A stretch of 64,000 bases of DNA from Membranipora membranacea (taxonomy: Eukaryota > Bryozoa > Gymnolaemata > Cheilostomatida > Membraniporidae), in contig OU612067.1 of NCBI GenBank assembly GCA_914767715.1, positions 32,586,162-32,650,161 of the forward strand, written 5' to 3'. Under the pieces are notes generated by a model, which saw only the letters and a list, made by a program, of their open reading frames with translations, was not told where the DNA came from and made no database searches. Below, piece by piece: positions 44,844-57,500 of this stretch. A program made the translations under genes and the position numbers. Numbering within the stretch: position 1 is the stretch's first letter; each line of letters starts with the position of its first letter.

Positions 44844-47800
44844 TATGAGCTAAAATCAGTAACAGTTTATAGTTTAGGAGAAGGATGGAAGTATGAGTTA
44901 TTCTATGAGACGACGCGTCTATTAATTTAAACTTTAATGTCTTCATCAGACTGTTGTCAGTTTAACTGTTTTATCAGATTCTAACAACTTTTCATCTAAG
45001 ACTAAACATATATACACATTCTAGTCCCTGTAGTGGCTAGGTTATCCCCCCCTGTGTCTTACGAGTTTCACTTTCACCATTAAAAAATATACAAACAGTG
45101 TAATTCTGGGGGGTCTTATATTACAATCTGCATTTGTATCATCAGCACTAAATTATTACAGGCTCTTCTCATGTACTGGTGCAGCTCTAAGTTTGTACTG
45201 GTGCAGCTCTAAGTTTGGAGAACTTTTTGGACAGGTCAAGATACAGGCCCCTACTTTGATACTATAGAAATCTGATGGCTCTTCAATTGATGAAGTATTG
45301 GAATTTCAATTTTAAATACATTTCATCCTACGTCAGCGAGATAAACAACATGGTTATCAAGTTTAAAACTAGTATCAGAAAAGGAAATTTGCTAAGAGCA
45401 CTTTTAAAAAAAATCAAGTGGAATTAACAAAATCATTCAACATTTAATTGCATGTTTTCTTTATTGTTCATTACTTGAGATGTGGCCATTGCACTGAAAC
45501 AATGGCACACGCTGTTTGATTTTAACATTCGCTAAACAGAAGCCCTTCAGATTTTATAATATTTGCCATCCCTCCTCAAATCAATATAATTTATTGTTAA
45601 CTTTATACAAAATCAATTGCAATAAACAGAAATTTAGCATCTCGAAACCAAACATGATCCCTTGCCTAACGACCGAGGTGTGAAAACTCTTATTGAAGAA
45701 TACTCAAGTCAGCCAGTGGAGGGTAGCAACCAAACATACACGGGATGTAAGTAAACATGGCGCCGCGAGGGAAACACATTAAGTCGTCTGGAGTCCATGA
45801 TAAGCAAATATATACATGTATTAATTACTCTGTCTGTGTTTGATGATGGTATTTGTTATAACTTCAAGTGTCAAACGGTAATTGCATCGAACTGAAACTT
45901 ATCCCTAAACTATTATATCCAGTGGTCGTAGGGGGTTTTGTTTTAGAAACATAATTTTGACTGCCTCAGTGTTGACACTTAGGGACAAGTGGTCGACTAA
46001 CAGAGGAATTACAAGTTTTTAGAGGGTTTGTTTTGAATAAAATGAAATCTTAATAGCAGTTTTGCTGGCCATAATTAACATAGTGAGATAGATTTATTTT
46101 GGACAGTTAATTGGAGAGCTTTAGAATTGGCAGTCCGCCAATAATAAACAGTAGATGTATTTATATATATATATAATTATTTATATAGGAAATAAAGCTG
46201 ATATACATGAAAAGAACCCCAAATGGATTACCACTGCCGCGGTCATAGAGATGTGATAGAAACATTAAAGTTTATACCCATGTAGGACAAAATGTAGAAC
46301 ATTGAAAGGGCAACCAAACTAGTGCAGTTGTGTTTACCCATCTCTGCGTTGGCAATGGGAGATTTAAGTTTTTAAATTTGAATCCATTACGATAGCAAGA
46401 TGAACACAGATTCCCTTCAATCTATGCAACTAATGCAGAAACATGCCAAAAAAATGTGTATCTTATTTTCTCCACTGGAGATTATCTGACTACAGGGGTG
46501 TAAAGATGTGGATGGATTTCAGAACACAGAAGTTGTGAAAATTCTCCGTCATGATCGCCAACATAACATAACAAAAGTCATCATAGAAGGTTATGCACCA
46601 GATAGCTCTTCAATGTAAAAAATTATGAGCCCCCAGTAGAAGGGCGCAGAAGGTTTTTAACCAGCCTTAAGATCCCAACAAGCAGAGTAAACAGCCTCTA
46701 TACATAAGCTCTCACCTAAACTGACACCTATCCTTTGGACATATATTTAAATTTTGGATTAATTTTACATAAATTTTGAGGACCATAACAGTGTTGTTTC
46801 GATTTAATATAAAATTTGAAACATTCAAGAACTGTTTGTCGAATGTTTCTGACAACTTTTTTTGTTATATCATGGTAATATAGTGATACCGTAAAAAAAA
46901 TATTAACAGCAATAAAACAAGATTTGCTTTTTTGGACCTAACAAGCCTGTAAGCGGTCGATCATTTGGCTTTTTTGAAGCTACCTGAGATTATAAATCTC
47001 AATGTTTTCTGCTGCCAAATACTTATTGCGCCGTAGAATTAACCTCGCGCTACATGTACGGTGGGTCTTGTCAGCACCTAAACATTTTTTCTGTTTTCAA
47101 ATTTAACAGAAACCTAAAAGCTGGGGTTTTGTGAAATATTCAGGCATTAAAATTTAATATACTTTTTAAAATTACAAAACACATTGTTTCGAAAAAAAAG
47201 AAATTCTTCAATAAAACTGATAATAAATCTGCTTACCTCAAGATAATGTGAGTTTGTACGTGGAGGGATGTAAACTCGACAGTCAGATACAGAGGGCACT
47301 TGTTCTCGTTGTCAGATCAGTGAGACGACTGCGCGCCGTTAAGTAGCCCTGCTGTCGGATATTGTGCTCATCTGCCTGTGTGTCTGTGTTGTGGTGTCTA
47401 GGCAGCAGCAGTGGTGCTTAGCAGCAGACATTTCTATGATATCACGACTCAGCCGGCCCACCCTCGGTTAGAGCTGTGCCAATACACACAATTACAACCA
47501 GCGTAAATATTGGTAGGTTTTTCTTTTGATCTTTTAAAATAGGTTTTGATTGGGTAGTTTCTCTTTGTCCAAAATCCAATAGATGTTTAGTCATCATTAC
47601 TCTAAATAAAGTTTGACGCGATGCTTTAATACCTGCCCCTCTCAAACCAAGGAATTAGGAGTCTCTAACTCCTAGCTCATACATTGTACAAACTCTATCT
47701 CAACCCTAAAGCACCATAATAATAATTTTACTCATGAAGTTGCAGAGTTGTTACTCAATATAGAAGTACTCAGATAAATCAGCAGGCCGAGACGCTGACT

Positions 47801-48206
47801 TACCTTAGCCTTGTCATGTGTCCATGGTTTGTGTGGTCACGTGACAAGGTTAGACTTACCTCCCACGTATGATTGCAGGTCAGCAGACAACAGGGAGTTC
47901 TGTGTGAGGTCCAAGTACCCACCTCGTCTCATTATGTCACATAGTGACGTCCTAAATAACTCATACATGTTCAGCAAAAATATTGAATGTCTTATTTTCA
48001 TATTTCTCCATTTGATGAACTTGTTATTTAAATGAGCATCATTATTAAATTCCATATGAGAACAACTCAGCAGTAAGTTCTCACTTTGTATTACGAACTT
48101 TGCTCAGTGATTGATGGCGTTTATATAAATAAATAAATGTTTCTAGGACTCGTGACTTTCAGGCTTCTGAATCTGAAGTGCTGCATTAATTATAAGCATA
48201 TATATA

Positions 48207-48242
<36 letters not shown>

Positions 48243-48799
48243 CGTATATATACACAAAATATATATTCTTTGTTGATTTATGGATACTGATATTGTTTGG
48301 TGATATTTAGCTCAGCTCACAGAAACCAAAAGCTGCTCTAAATCCATTTCTAGATTTCACTCCTTCCTCATCATAAAACATAATTGACATTCCAGAAATA
48401 AAGTTATAATAATACCAGTATTTCCTATAAAATGTGAGAAGTAATACGTATTTTGAGTAATAAACTATCGGGTTTGAAGACTGATCAATTTTCTGCCATG
48501 ACGGAGAAGTGAAATCAATATATAATCGCTGTTTATTTTAAAATTAATACTATTATTAAAAGTTATTTGTATGATTCGGACGAAGAGATGGTCTTATTAG
48601 GCAGTAGATATTTTGCCGTTAAGTCATTGTCTGCTGTTTTCTCCTGCGACGGCCAAATGAAGTATAGTATTACTATCATGATATAGTTAAAGTGTTGATT
48701 ATTGTCTACTAAAACCATAATATCCCTCAAGCACTAATTGCCTCTCCTAGTGAAGCCTGAGCTACATGTTGACGAGTCAAGGAAACATAACTGCAGCCA
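44844..48799. other. Region between the tektin and the mucin-like membrane protein gene
   Basis: Probably holds tektin 5' UTR exons and promoter. Minus-strand donor-like sites occur near 47237 (CTTGAG|GTAAGC), 47800 (GCTAAG|GTAAGT) and 47855 (TGGGAG|GTAAGT). A 22-bp direct repeat lies at about 45174-45218 and an (AT)n tract at 48190-48250. A CpG-rich ATGGCGCCGCGAGG at about 45757 on the plus strand opens a 28-codon frame, but I could not link it to further exons. Confidence 0.45.
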
Positions 48800-48963
48800 C
48801 TATTTTTTCTTCTTCAGCTTTTTGTTAACTCCTTTTTTGTCCGGTGTTTTAGGATTTATTTTGAAGCCGCTGAAGGCCATCATGTAGCGTCTATATTTTG
48901 TCCATCTGGAATTGTTGAGCTTCTCTTCTGCAACGGCAGTGGCTTTGACAGCCGCCGGCGGTG
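48800..48963 (-). other. Alternative terminal exon (distal, Lys-rich)
   Basis: It follows an acceptor made of a TTTG repeat (TTTGTTTGTTTGTTAAG), enters in phase 1 and encodes EEKLNNSRWTKYRRYMMAFS and a Lys-rich end KKLKKKK before TAG at 48800-48802. It is paralogous in appearance to the proximal terminal exon. It could also be a third-party exon of another transcript, but phase and similarity favour alternative last-exon use. Confidence 0.6.
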
Positions 48964-51900
48964 CTTAACAAACAAACAAACAAATAATCACAACCAAATG
49001 GCATTAGATAAGAGTCCAGTAAAAATCCACTATGATCATAAAATCGGCAACAGTAAAATAATACCAGAGGTAGAGTCAGAGGGGCATAGTCAGGGGCACT
49101 ATCAGGGGCTGAATCAGGGACTGAGACAGAGTCAGGTGGGAATCGGGGGTAAAGTCAGGGTCAGTGAATGGGGGACAGAGAGGAGTCAGGGGCCAAGGGC
49201 AGATTCAGGGCGGAGTCAGGGACAGTGTCAGGGGCGGAGTCAAACAGTTCAGGCATCCATCTTACATATCTGAGTATGATTTAGTGGAGTCAGATAAATA
49301 AACAGCCTGGGTATCGGCTATACACCATCACTGAAGACATTGATAGGATCATTTGTTGGTTTCTATTGTTCATGCCCAAAATCAATTAAGCTGCCAGTTA
49401 GAATACAATAGAATCCCTCGATAAAATTGCTTGGTGATGGTCAAATTGTTGATAAGTTAAGACATGGGGAAAAGAAACAGCAGTTCATCTAGTTACGTGG
49501 TCTTGAACTGACATTGAACCCAACTTGGTTTCAGACCAACGTAAGATTTCCTCACACAAAATTTTATAAGATAGTGATAGATCATTAGACGTTAGAATGA
49601 TTGTTTATTGTTAACCCAGGCTGTTTATTTACCTGTAACAATTTGGTTGCAGTATTCTCTTTAGCCATTAACATCAGAATTGTAAGGCAGATATATCGAT
49701 CTTTTCAGGAGGATCGGAAGAGATTTGGTCTAAATCCGGTCTGTCTTCAGGATTACCAGACAGACGGTAAGCTTTCATAGCAGCATTATACTTGATATAC
49801 TCGGTCCAGGCTGAGCCCAACCCCCGATCCCTCTCAGACTCTGGTTACAGGGAGAAAACAGCTAAACCATAGCCTCAGGAGTTAAACCATACTCTCAGGG
49901 ATAAAACAGTTAAACCATAGCCTTGGGAGCTAGACCATACCCGGGGGGTCGTCGGACCGTGGTAAAAGCCTGGGGGCTCAGACTAGAGCTAAACCATAGC
50001 CTCAGGGATAAATATGTTAATCAGAGTTTTTCAGAGTGTTTAATTAAGTATTGAGGAAACTGGGTACCATTCACCCGACAGACATAGATAGGGAGGAGCG
50101 CACAGAGCTATTTGGGTTCAGGCATAGAGATTTTGAGATTATCAGCATCATAACCATATTTTTGTGGTAATTCTGTGTGAAAATGTTATATATTCGAACC
50201 TACGAATGGTCAAATGAAAATATGAGAGTTTAAGGAGCTCACCTGTTTCCTCCGGTTTTATCGAGTTTTTCTTTGGTGGCGGTACATCGGGCGTAACTGC
50301 AATACAAGCATTTGATGAAGTGAACAACGATCCAATTTATACATTACTTGCTCACCTTACAACTACTCTACTAGCTAAGCTATCCACAAAATTTATAAGG
50401 AGGAGTTGCCCCATTTCTATAAGGTGACAGACAACTACTATTTAAGTCAGAATAACTCGATGACGTTAGGTGATTTGTTAATACATGAGTTGAGATCATA
50501 CTCAATAATAATATACACTTTATTTCTATTCAGATCCCGACAACTAGAATGTGCTTACATTAATGATTAAGATCCACTCATCTATTAAGGTAAGGGTGGG
50601 CGGCAAGCTAGGCTATTGTCCGGAGAGCTCACCTCCTTTTGCAGCATGTGCAGTGACCGGGATTCGAACCTGCAGTTCTCTCAGATTGAGAAGCTCGAGT
50701 CCTAACCACTACACCACCCTGCCTGCCACTCTACCACTATGTAGACTCAGTACTGAGTTCAAAAAAAGATTGAGTGCTCAGGGCTTCTTAAGGTAATGTC
50801 AAAGACCGATCCGAATATCAACATATCATATACCGTTGGAAAGCTGCCGAGCTACTGAAAACGAATATCTGAACAAAAATTTGATTCGATGACGTTGTGT
50901 CATTAAAGGAAGGAAATGAGGCAGAAAACGCTGTTTTTGTCAAAGCAGATGGGGGAGTCAAATTAATTGCAAGAAATTTCAATTCAGGTGGAATGTATAC
51001 TTAGAGATTGAGTTCATAGTAAAATTTGATTTTCTTTGATATATGACTAGTCTAAACTGACTTTTTACGTCACGCCATACAACGCATTTTTTTTGGTGAA
51101 GCCGTGAAAATATGTGAAATTTCAATCATTAATTAAGAACAGATCATAGGCTCGAAACAAAATTAATTATTATTTTCCCTTAGAGTACACTTCAAATGTC
51201 ATACATATTGACTTTCAACAAATTAGCTTGCATATTGCGAAAACAGTAGACTCTCGAATACACCTGATATTTTTCGCAACTTTTGCATAACGTCAAATGT
51301 GCTGTCCAAATGACCATTATTGTGGCCAAACAAAGTTTTTTTGAAAGTTCTCACATACGAAGCCGCTTTTATTACCCATGGTGCACGCAGGAAATGCCAA
51401 CAGATATTTTCACTGCACCTTCGTTTTTCTTGAATTTAACGCAAAAGAATGGCCAAAAACACCTCAAAAGTCCCAAAAAATAGCTGTTTTTTTGGCATTC
51501 TTTTGCGTTAAATTCAAGAAAAACGAAGATGCAGGGAAAAAATCTTTTGGCATTTCCTGTGTGCACCATGGCTAATGAAAGCGGCTTCGTATGTGAGAAC
51601 TTTCAAAAAAACTTTAGCTGTATTCGAGAGTCTACTGTTTTCGCAATATGCAGACTAATTTGTTGAAAGTTAATATGTATGACATTTGAAGTGTACTCTT
51701 AGGGAAAATCATAATTAATTTTGTTTCGAACCTATGATCTGTTCTGAATTAATGATTGAAATTTCACATATTTTCACGGCCTCACAAAAATAAATGCATT
51801 GTATGGCATGACGTAAAAAGTCAGTTTAGACTAGTCATATATCAAAGAAAATCAAATTTTACGATGAACGCAATTTCTAAGAATGCATGCCACCTGGTTT

Positions 51901-53318
51901 GAAATTTCTTGCATTTAATTTGACTCCTCCATCTGCTTTGACAAAAACAGCGTTTTCTGCCTCATTTCCTCCATAAAATGACACAACGTCATTGGATCAA
52001 GTTTTTGTTCAGGTATTCATTTTCAGTAGCTGGGCAGCTTTCCAACGGTATATGATATGTTGATATTCGGATCGGTCTTTGACATTACCTTAATAGTTAA
52101 AACTGCACTTGCTAAGTAGATAGTAATTCTCTTAGACTGTTAAGACAGGCGCTGTAAGGATGCGGGTGAATCAGATATTTATCAGTCCAGAGCGTCAGAC
52201 TCTAATGACCACTTTCGAATCATTCTATGAGTGAGAAGTAGAGACGTTGGGCTGCCTGCCTGTTAGCATACCTGGTTCATCAGGATCTGTGAGGACCTCA
52301 GATTGTTTCTTCTTTCTTATGATGATCAAACAGCGGCAGCAGAATATAAGAAGCAGCAGTATCAGTATTATAATGATCGGTAATGTGTATAAGAATACAT
52401 CGAAAGCGGTTATCCCCTAAAAATGTAAAACATCTTACTGCATTTAAGTGGTGAACAAAAGTAACAACACTATGAACTGCGGTTTACAAAATCAGGTTAT
52501 CACCAGTTTTCTAAGACTCAGCTTAATTACCCTCAGGGCTGTATTCTATACTGCCATCCCTGCCCAAACAGGAACTGTTTTCTACCTTCGGAAATCAATT
52601 CTTTGGATTTTCCCAGGTCTTGTTGTGAGAAAACTATTTTAGACTTCTCCAATCTTCTCAGCGCTGGTGTATAAGATGATAGATAACAGTTGGCAGCATA
52701 CCAGTCCCTTTGACTAGTGATATTAAATGTAGCCTCATGGAACTCAGTCTTGTCATTTATATCTGTTTTGTATAAGTTAGAAGATATATATATATAGAAT
52801 TATTCACTGACCATGGCACAATTCATAGATGCCAGGTATTTTCTTATTTTTCAATTCGCTCGCTAAAATTTGATAAACTTCTTCCAGGAGGAAAGCCCTC
52901 GCATTCCTCCTCCCTCCATTCCAGGGGGCAAGCTCCGGGTCCCCGCCAGGTCGCCTACATTAATCATCTAGACAGGGCTTGAGCGGGAGTTCATTTCAAA
53001 CCATGGATACAGCCCTGATTTGACGAACTCACACAACACTCACTTCCTATTAGAGGGGATTCTCTCTATGGTGTGTATGATGATAATGTCGAATATGTGG
53101 GTCTAACTTCAATAATAGTTAATATCTACCTCCTGATACGTCTCTGTAGTAGATGAGGAGTTGCTCTGTGTCCCTTGAGTCGGTGTAACTGTTGATTGTC
53201 TCACAGTTGTTGATGGCCTTGTAGATGGTGGCACAGTTTTGCTGATATCAGCTGATTGTCCATTGACAAGAAGGAAAGGAAATACAGCAGCAAAGGCAAA
53301 TGTACAAAAGTATAACAT
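48800..53318 (-). CDS. Small mucin-like single-pass membrane protein with two possible last exons
   Basis: Unrecognised protein. Exons on the minus strand: 53130-53318 (signal peptide and a Ser/Thr-rich ectodomain of about 40 residues with NSSS), 52272-52416 (membrane helix from FDVFLYTLP through Ile/Leu-rich LILCC, then an IIIRKKK anchor) and 50243-50296 (Pro/Lys-rich, PPPKKN). Then there is one of two terminal exons, 49674-49840 ending ISALQF, or 48800-48963 ending in a Lys-rich tail. Both terminal exons are entered in phase 1, both are open to a stop, and they resemble each other (SAWTEYIKYN against SRWTKYRRYM). The product is therefore a type I protein of about 170-185 residues with a heavily O-glycosylated stalk and a variable cytoplasmic end. 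No enzymatic domain. Intron 2 carries a 1.3-kb palindrome and a SINE. Junction phases all agree, which supports the model. Confidence 0.7.
49075..49250. repeat. Degenerate GTCAGGGGC-type repeat
   Basis: Many imperfect copies of a 9-18-bp G-rich unit (GTCAGGGGC, AGTCAGGG) between the two alternative terminal exons. The open frame across it is low-complexity and not supported as coding. Confidence 0.65.
49674..49840 (-). other. Alternative terminal exon (proximal, acidic)
   Basis: Acceptor TAACCAG; phase 1 entry; encodes an acidic segment with SAWTEYIKYNAAMKAYRLSG, NPEDRPDLDQ and SDPPEKIDI, then stop TGA at 49674-49676. Using this exon ends the protein, so it is mutually exclusive at the protein level with the distal exon. 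Confidence 0.65.
49855..50012. repeat. Degenerate repeat (TTAAACCATAGCCTCAGGGA-like)
   Basis: About five imperfect copies of a 25-30-bp unit directly upstream (in gene sense) of the proximal terminal-exon acceptor. Confidence 0.65.
50636..50738 (-). mobile_element. tRNA-derived SINE
   Basis: On the minus strand: GGTGGTGTAGTGGTTAGGAC (A box type), an anticodon-arm-like hairpin CTTCTCAATCTGAGAG, then GGTTCGAATCCCGG (B box). This is a well-preserved tRNA-like SINE head. No matching acceptor stem was found, so a functional tRNA is unlikely. Confidence 0.65.
50789..52094. mobile_element. 1.3-kb near-perfect palindrome (fold-back transposon)
   Basis: The two arms, about 50789-51465 and 51470-52094, are reverse complements over about 640 bases with scattered mismatches. 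They meet at a spacer of a few bases near 51468. Both ends read TTAAGGTAATGTC and GACATTACCTTAA, so TTAA borders each end, as expected for a TTAA target duplication. No real gene lies inside; open frames at 51283-51575 are mirror images of each other. It sits in intron 2 of the mucin-like gene. This is a non-autonomous hairpin element; a piggyBac-type mobiliser is suggested only by TTAA. Confidence 0.8.
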
Positions 53319-54501
53319 GGTCTTATTCCTTGAGTAGTGATGAGACTTAAAGTTATATGTGCTGACAAAGTGAAGACGTAGAACATAAAGTAACCGACTG
53401 ACATGAAGAGCCAGACAATGGATAAGGAGAGGGGAGCATCACTGAGCTTGTCTGATTGTTGGCTTGTTATGTTTGTGGTGTTGTGTCAATGTGGTTTTAA
53501 TCAAACTGATTTTATCTTTAGTGTAAGGGAGGTGAGCCGTGCCATGATGCCACTTTTTCTTGTTAAGGGAGGAAGGGGATAGGCTATAATTTATACATTA
53601 AATAACATACATGGCTAGTCCAGATTCCTGCCAACAGCCATATATATACATATATGTATATATATATATGTATATATAAACATATATATATACACATATA
53701 TATATATTGAGTGTAACCCAAAACTTCAAGTTTAAGTACATCATGTTACTGTCTAGCCACTACGCAGATAACATTGGTCAAAGTCTCCCCATAAGCCCTA
53801 AGATCAGGAAACTAACCTGACCTGTTGGCATATTGTGTCACGTTGATGGATTGATTCTGTCCCAGTCTATAAATACTAAATCACCTGTCTGTTGTGAGGT
53901 TTTCCCTGCACATATAACAGAGACAGAAAGCATGCCATACCGGTACTCTGCTGAAGACTATGAGAGAAAACATACATCTCCTAAATATGCAATGTGAATA
54001 AAAACCTTGCAATTTTAACAAACAAATTTTAACTTAATAAATCATTAATTTAAAAAATTTGGTCTAATTTATTTGATATTTGTCATAATAATTGAGATTT
54101 ATAATCAAAAGGTTGAAATCGTTCAATGAGCGATAACTTGAGTGTCAGCTAATCGATGACAGTGTGATACATCATCAAAAAAGTGTTAATAATCAGTAAA
54201 TTAACTACCAGGAAACCTGGATATGGGGGAGATAACTTAGGGGTCTATCAGAGACATGAGGCTCAGCAGAGGACGTGAATAATTAGAGACATCGTTGTTA
54301 CCATTTTAGTCAAGTTTAGTCTCACAACGTCAGAAGATAATCATACAGTGGAAGAAAAAGAAGATCGGCAATGAACACTCAAATACTTGCAGTCACATAT
54401 CTGTGATAAATTATCATCAACTTTTGTGACTTATCCTATCGAAAAATTAATTTAATTTGTAAAAAAATCAGAGTTTAATAACCTGCGAGTAGACTTGATA
54501 T
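53319..54501. other. Spacer between the mucin-like gene and the oxidase
   Basis: Promoter side of the mucin-like gene and 3' side of the oxidase. It contains a TATATACA/TATATGTA-rich tract at 53638-53708. No coding exon was recognised. Confidence 0.5.
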
Positions 54502-57500
54502 TTAGTAATCACAGGCGAGTTCACCCTGGTTGTCTCCCACGTTATATTTGACCCAGTCTCTAGCAATAGGAGCGGAGAGCATCTCGTTATTCATAGCGAA
54601 GGCGTCAGTAAGCGACAGAGCCTGTGGTGTGAGGTCTCTACATAAATCAGCAGCCCGAGCTGAGATGTTCTGAGCTACTTCAGCTGGGAGCACTCCTGTA
54701 TGGGAAATAAATAGAAGGTCAAGGTAAGAGATGAAGGTGGCGGCATCTGATAACACATCCATATCTCATAGTATGAGCTCATCATTCATGTATAGATGAG
54801 GAATTAAACTCCGTGCTAACCTACAAAATGCCTCCCTTTATATTAACACCTAAGACACTCTCTGATATAAATATTTGATTTGTAGAAGGTACGGCTTACT
54901 CTTCAGAAGAAACTGATTGAACTGTGATGGCTTGTTTATGCTAGAATAAGTGTGCAAACTCTGCCTGGCACTGCCACCATCCCAAGTGGAGGCCGGGCAC
55001 TCAAACTAACATTGATCAATAAGACTTATTACAAGACCCAGGCTGGTTCAGTATAACACAGCCTGACAGAGACAGACCATAAGCTGTAAGCTGATAGTAT
55101 ACAGAGTACTGGCCTCTGACCCACCTGATAGTATGAGTGGTCCGAGGTTATTCTCTATAACACTGAGTAGATGAAGGTGATAGAGCTGAGACAGCGCAGT
55201 CTTACATGAATCATCCGCTGACTCAATCACTGAGGCAAAACTCTCACTAACAAGTCTCTCTCCTACAAACCATACCATACATATGAGAGCCGCTTACAAG
55301 TGTCAGAGGCTTAATAATGTGATGATGAGCCAGCTTGCAAGGATGGAGGTTAATATGCATAATTAGCATTTGTATCTCTGACAGATCAAGTCAAACCAAT
55401 CTAAGTAACTAATGATGTGTGCACAAACCCTCACGCTAGACTTCAACTAAGGGTGGACAACTCAAGTCCGTTAGAGGATACTTTGGCTACATGTATTTAT
55501 CCACGCTCTATCACTCCAAGATTTACATACAATTTCACTAGACCAGTGAAGCCATATATTGCTAATATTTTCAAAGGTTGTCCTAGAGACAAAGCAAATC
55601 TATGGGGCAACCTTTTAATATCAGGAAATTCCAAAAATATAACATTTTAATAATGATGATGATGGTTGAGCTAGTTTTCCATATATTTGGCTTTAGCTTA
55701 TCAGAAGTAAGAGTTCATACCGTAAGCGTGAGCGGCAGCTTGAACAAGATCACTCTCCTGTAACATCCATGTGGAGAAGAGATTCTCCTTACCAGCAGAC
55801 ATGAGCTTCTTACCGAGTGTCATAAACAGTACGTTCTCACTGGAAAATACAGGGAACATACAGTACGTTCTCACTGGAAACACAGGGAATATACTGTCCA
55901 TTCTCACTGGAAAATTAGGGAGCATACAGTAGTGTGCCAGTGGGAGATTCAGTGAATATACTCATAGATAGAACTATATGCAATCATAGTGAGCAATTCA
56001 AGAACGTATTTGTCTAATTGAAAGACCAAGTGAGTGATAATTTTGAGCTATATGGTGGTGATAATTTTAAAGGATCGTTCTAATTGGAAGACTCCCCTGA
56101 CCCTACACAAATCAGCAAGTTGCTCCACTGTGGTGTCCTTTGATCGCAGGATTTAGATGTTTGACTACTTGACTCATCCCCCTACAATGTTATCGGTATG
56201 TCACAGCCAAGTCTATTTTCACTGACATAATGGCAGCGATTAGTGGTTGGTCACCATGGAGCCGTGCCCAGGACCCTTCTTCTATTATCAGTGAGAGGCA
56301 AAGTAAGCTTACCTGTGTTTACAAATTATTAAATGTCCATTATTAGTATGTCAACAACAATGACTGAGCTTAAAGCAATCAGACAATAAGCCTTTGTTCT
56401 AATCCTGCTCACATCCAGATTCATTGTATGCATTATAATGTGGTGAATAAAGACTTTTGTTAATTTTGAAATTACAGTCAATCACTGACAGGAGGAACAC
56501 TAGGAAAGCTAGGGGCCTGAATATCATGCAGTTTGAAGTTTATCTGTCAACGTTGTCTTTTCTTGCAGTGATCAAAATTCAGCCACAACAGACTTGACAC
56601 CCCATCTGCCTCACTCGCACTGTTGGTATTTAGTATGTAACGATACATCAAAAGAGCCTGCCCGCTCTCAATTCGAATGATTGAATGCTGTTTCAATGAT
56701 GCGAACAATGTTGCTTATTTTGTGCTGAAACTTCTAAAAGTTCAGTCGTGGTTATGATGGACTCAGGCCTCCCAAAATGTAGGTATTTTACTTGTTAGTG
56801 AGTACACTGTGTAGGTATTTACCTGTTAGCGAGTACACCATGTAGATATTTAGGGTCATTGACATCAGGTTTGAGTTTCTCTACTTTGTTAGGTTTGAAT
56901 GAGGAGAGCCTCTCTTTAGCTACTTTCTGCATGAGTACAGAGTTGTCTCCCTCGGCAGTCATAGCAGCATGTGATAATCCAATAAATATACCTTCAGATA
57001 CAATACATTCCAAGTGTTAGCAACCTATGCTATTAAATACTGAGGGGACTAGCATCATGTTTCAGACTAATTAGAGATCGTGTTCAGGATATTCTAGAAT
57101 TCACATTAGCAGCTTATGGTATGAAATACTCCGCATACTGGGATCACGGCATGAGCGTCACCAAGGCATCCTATAAGAGTGAATGTGTGCAGGTGATTAT
57201 TACATGATTTATTATTTACATTCTGGATAATTCATTTTTCAAGAGAGGCTTTTCAAGGGAGTTCATATCGGTTAACTTCAGCAAAAAATCATCTTATCCA
57301 ACCCAAGGAAAATTTCGTGACACAGATAACTACTGACCGAATCTGTTAGCAGCGAGATAACCTTGACCTCCACATCTCTCCCTAGAGACAGATGAGACAT
57401 TCTCTACATTCCAGCCACACAGAGGTTTAATAACACAACACATGGTAACTATCTCCTGATGTTCGCTACCGTCTGCTGCCTGGTTAGAGTATCGGTCCTA

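Noticed and set aside
47442-48055. Short frames at 47442-47645, 47811-48035 and 47837-48055
   Set aside because: No domain, no consistent splice chain. The donor-like sites there fit non-coding 5' exons better.
50636-50738. Functional tRNA genes at the tRNA-like segments (6048, 11880, 50636)
   Set aside because: A and B boxes are present, but acceptor stems do not close. The segments sit in repetitive contexts, so they are SINE heads.
51283-51575. Three similar 65-66-residue frames on both strands
   Set aside because: They are mirror copies created by the palindrome centre, so similarity between strands is expected. There is no domain content.
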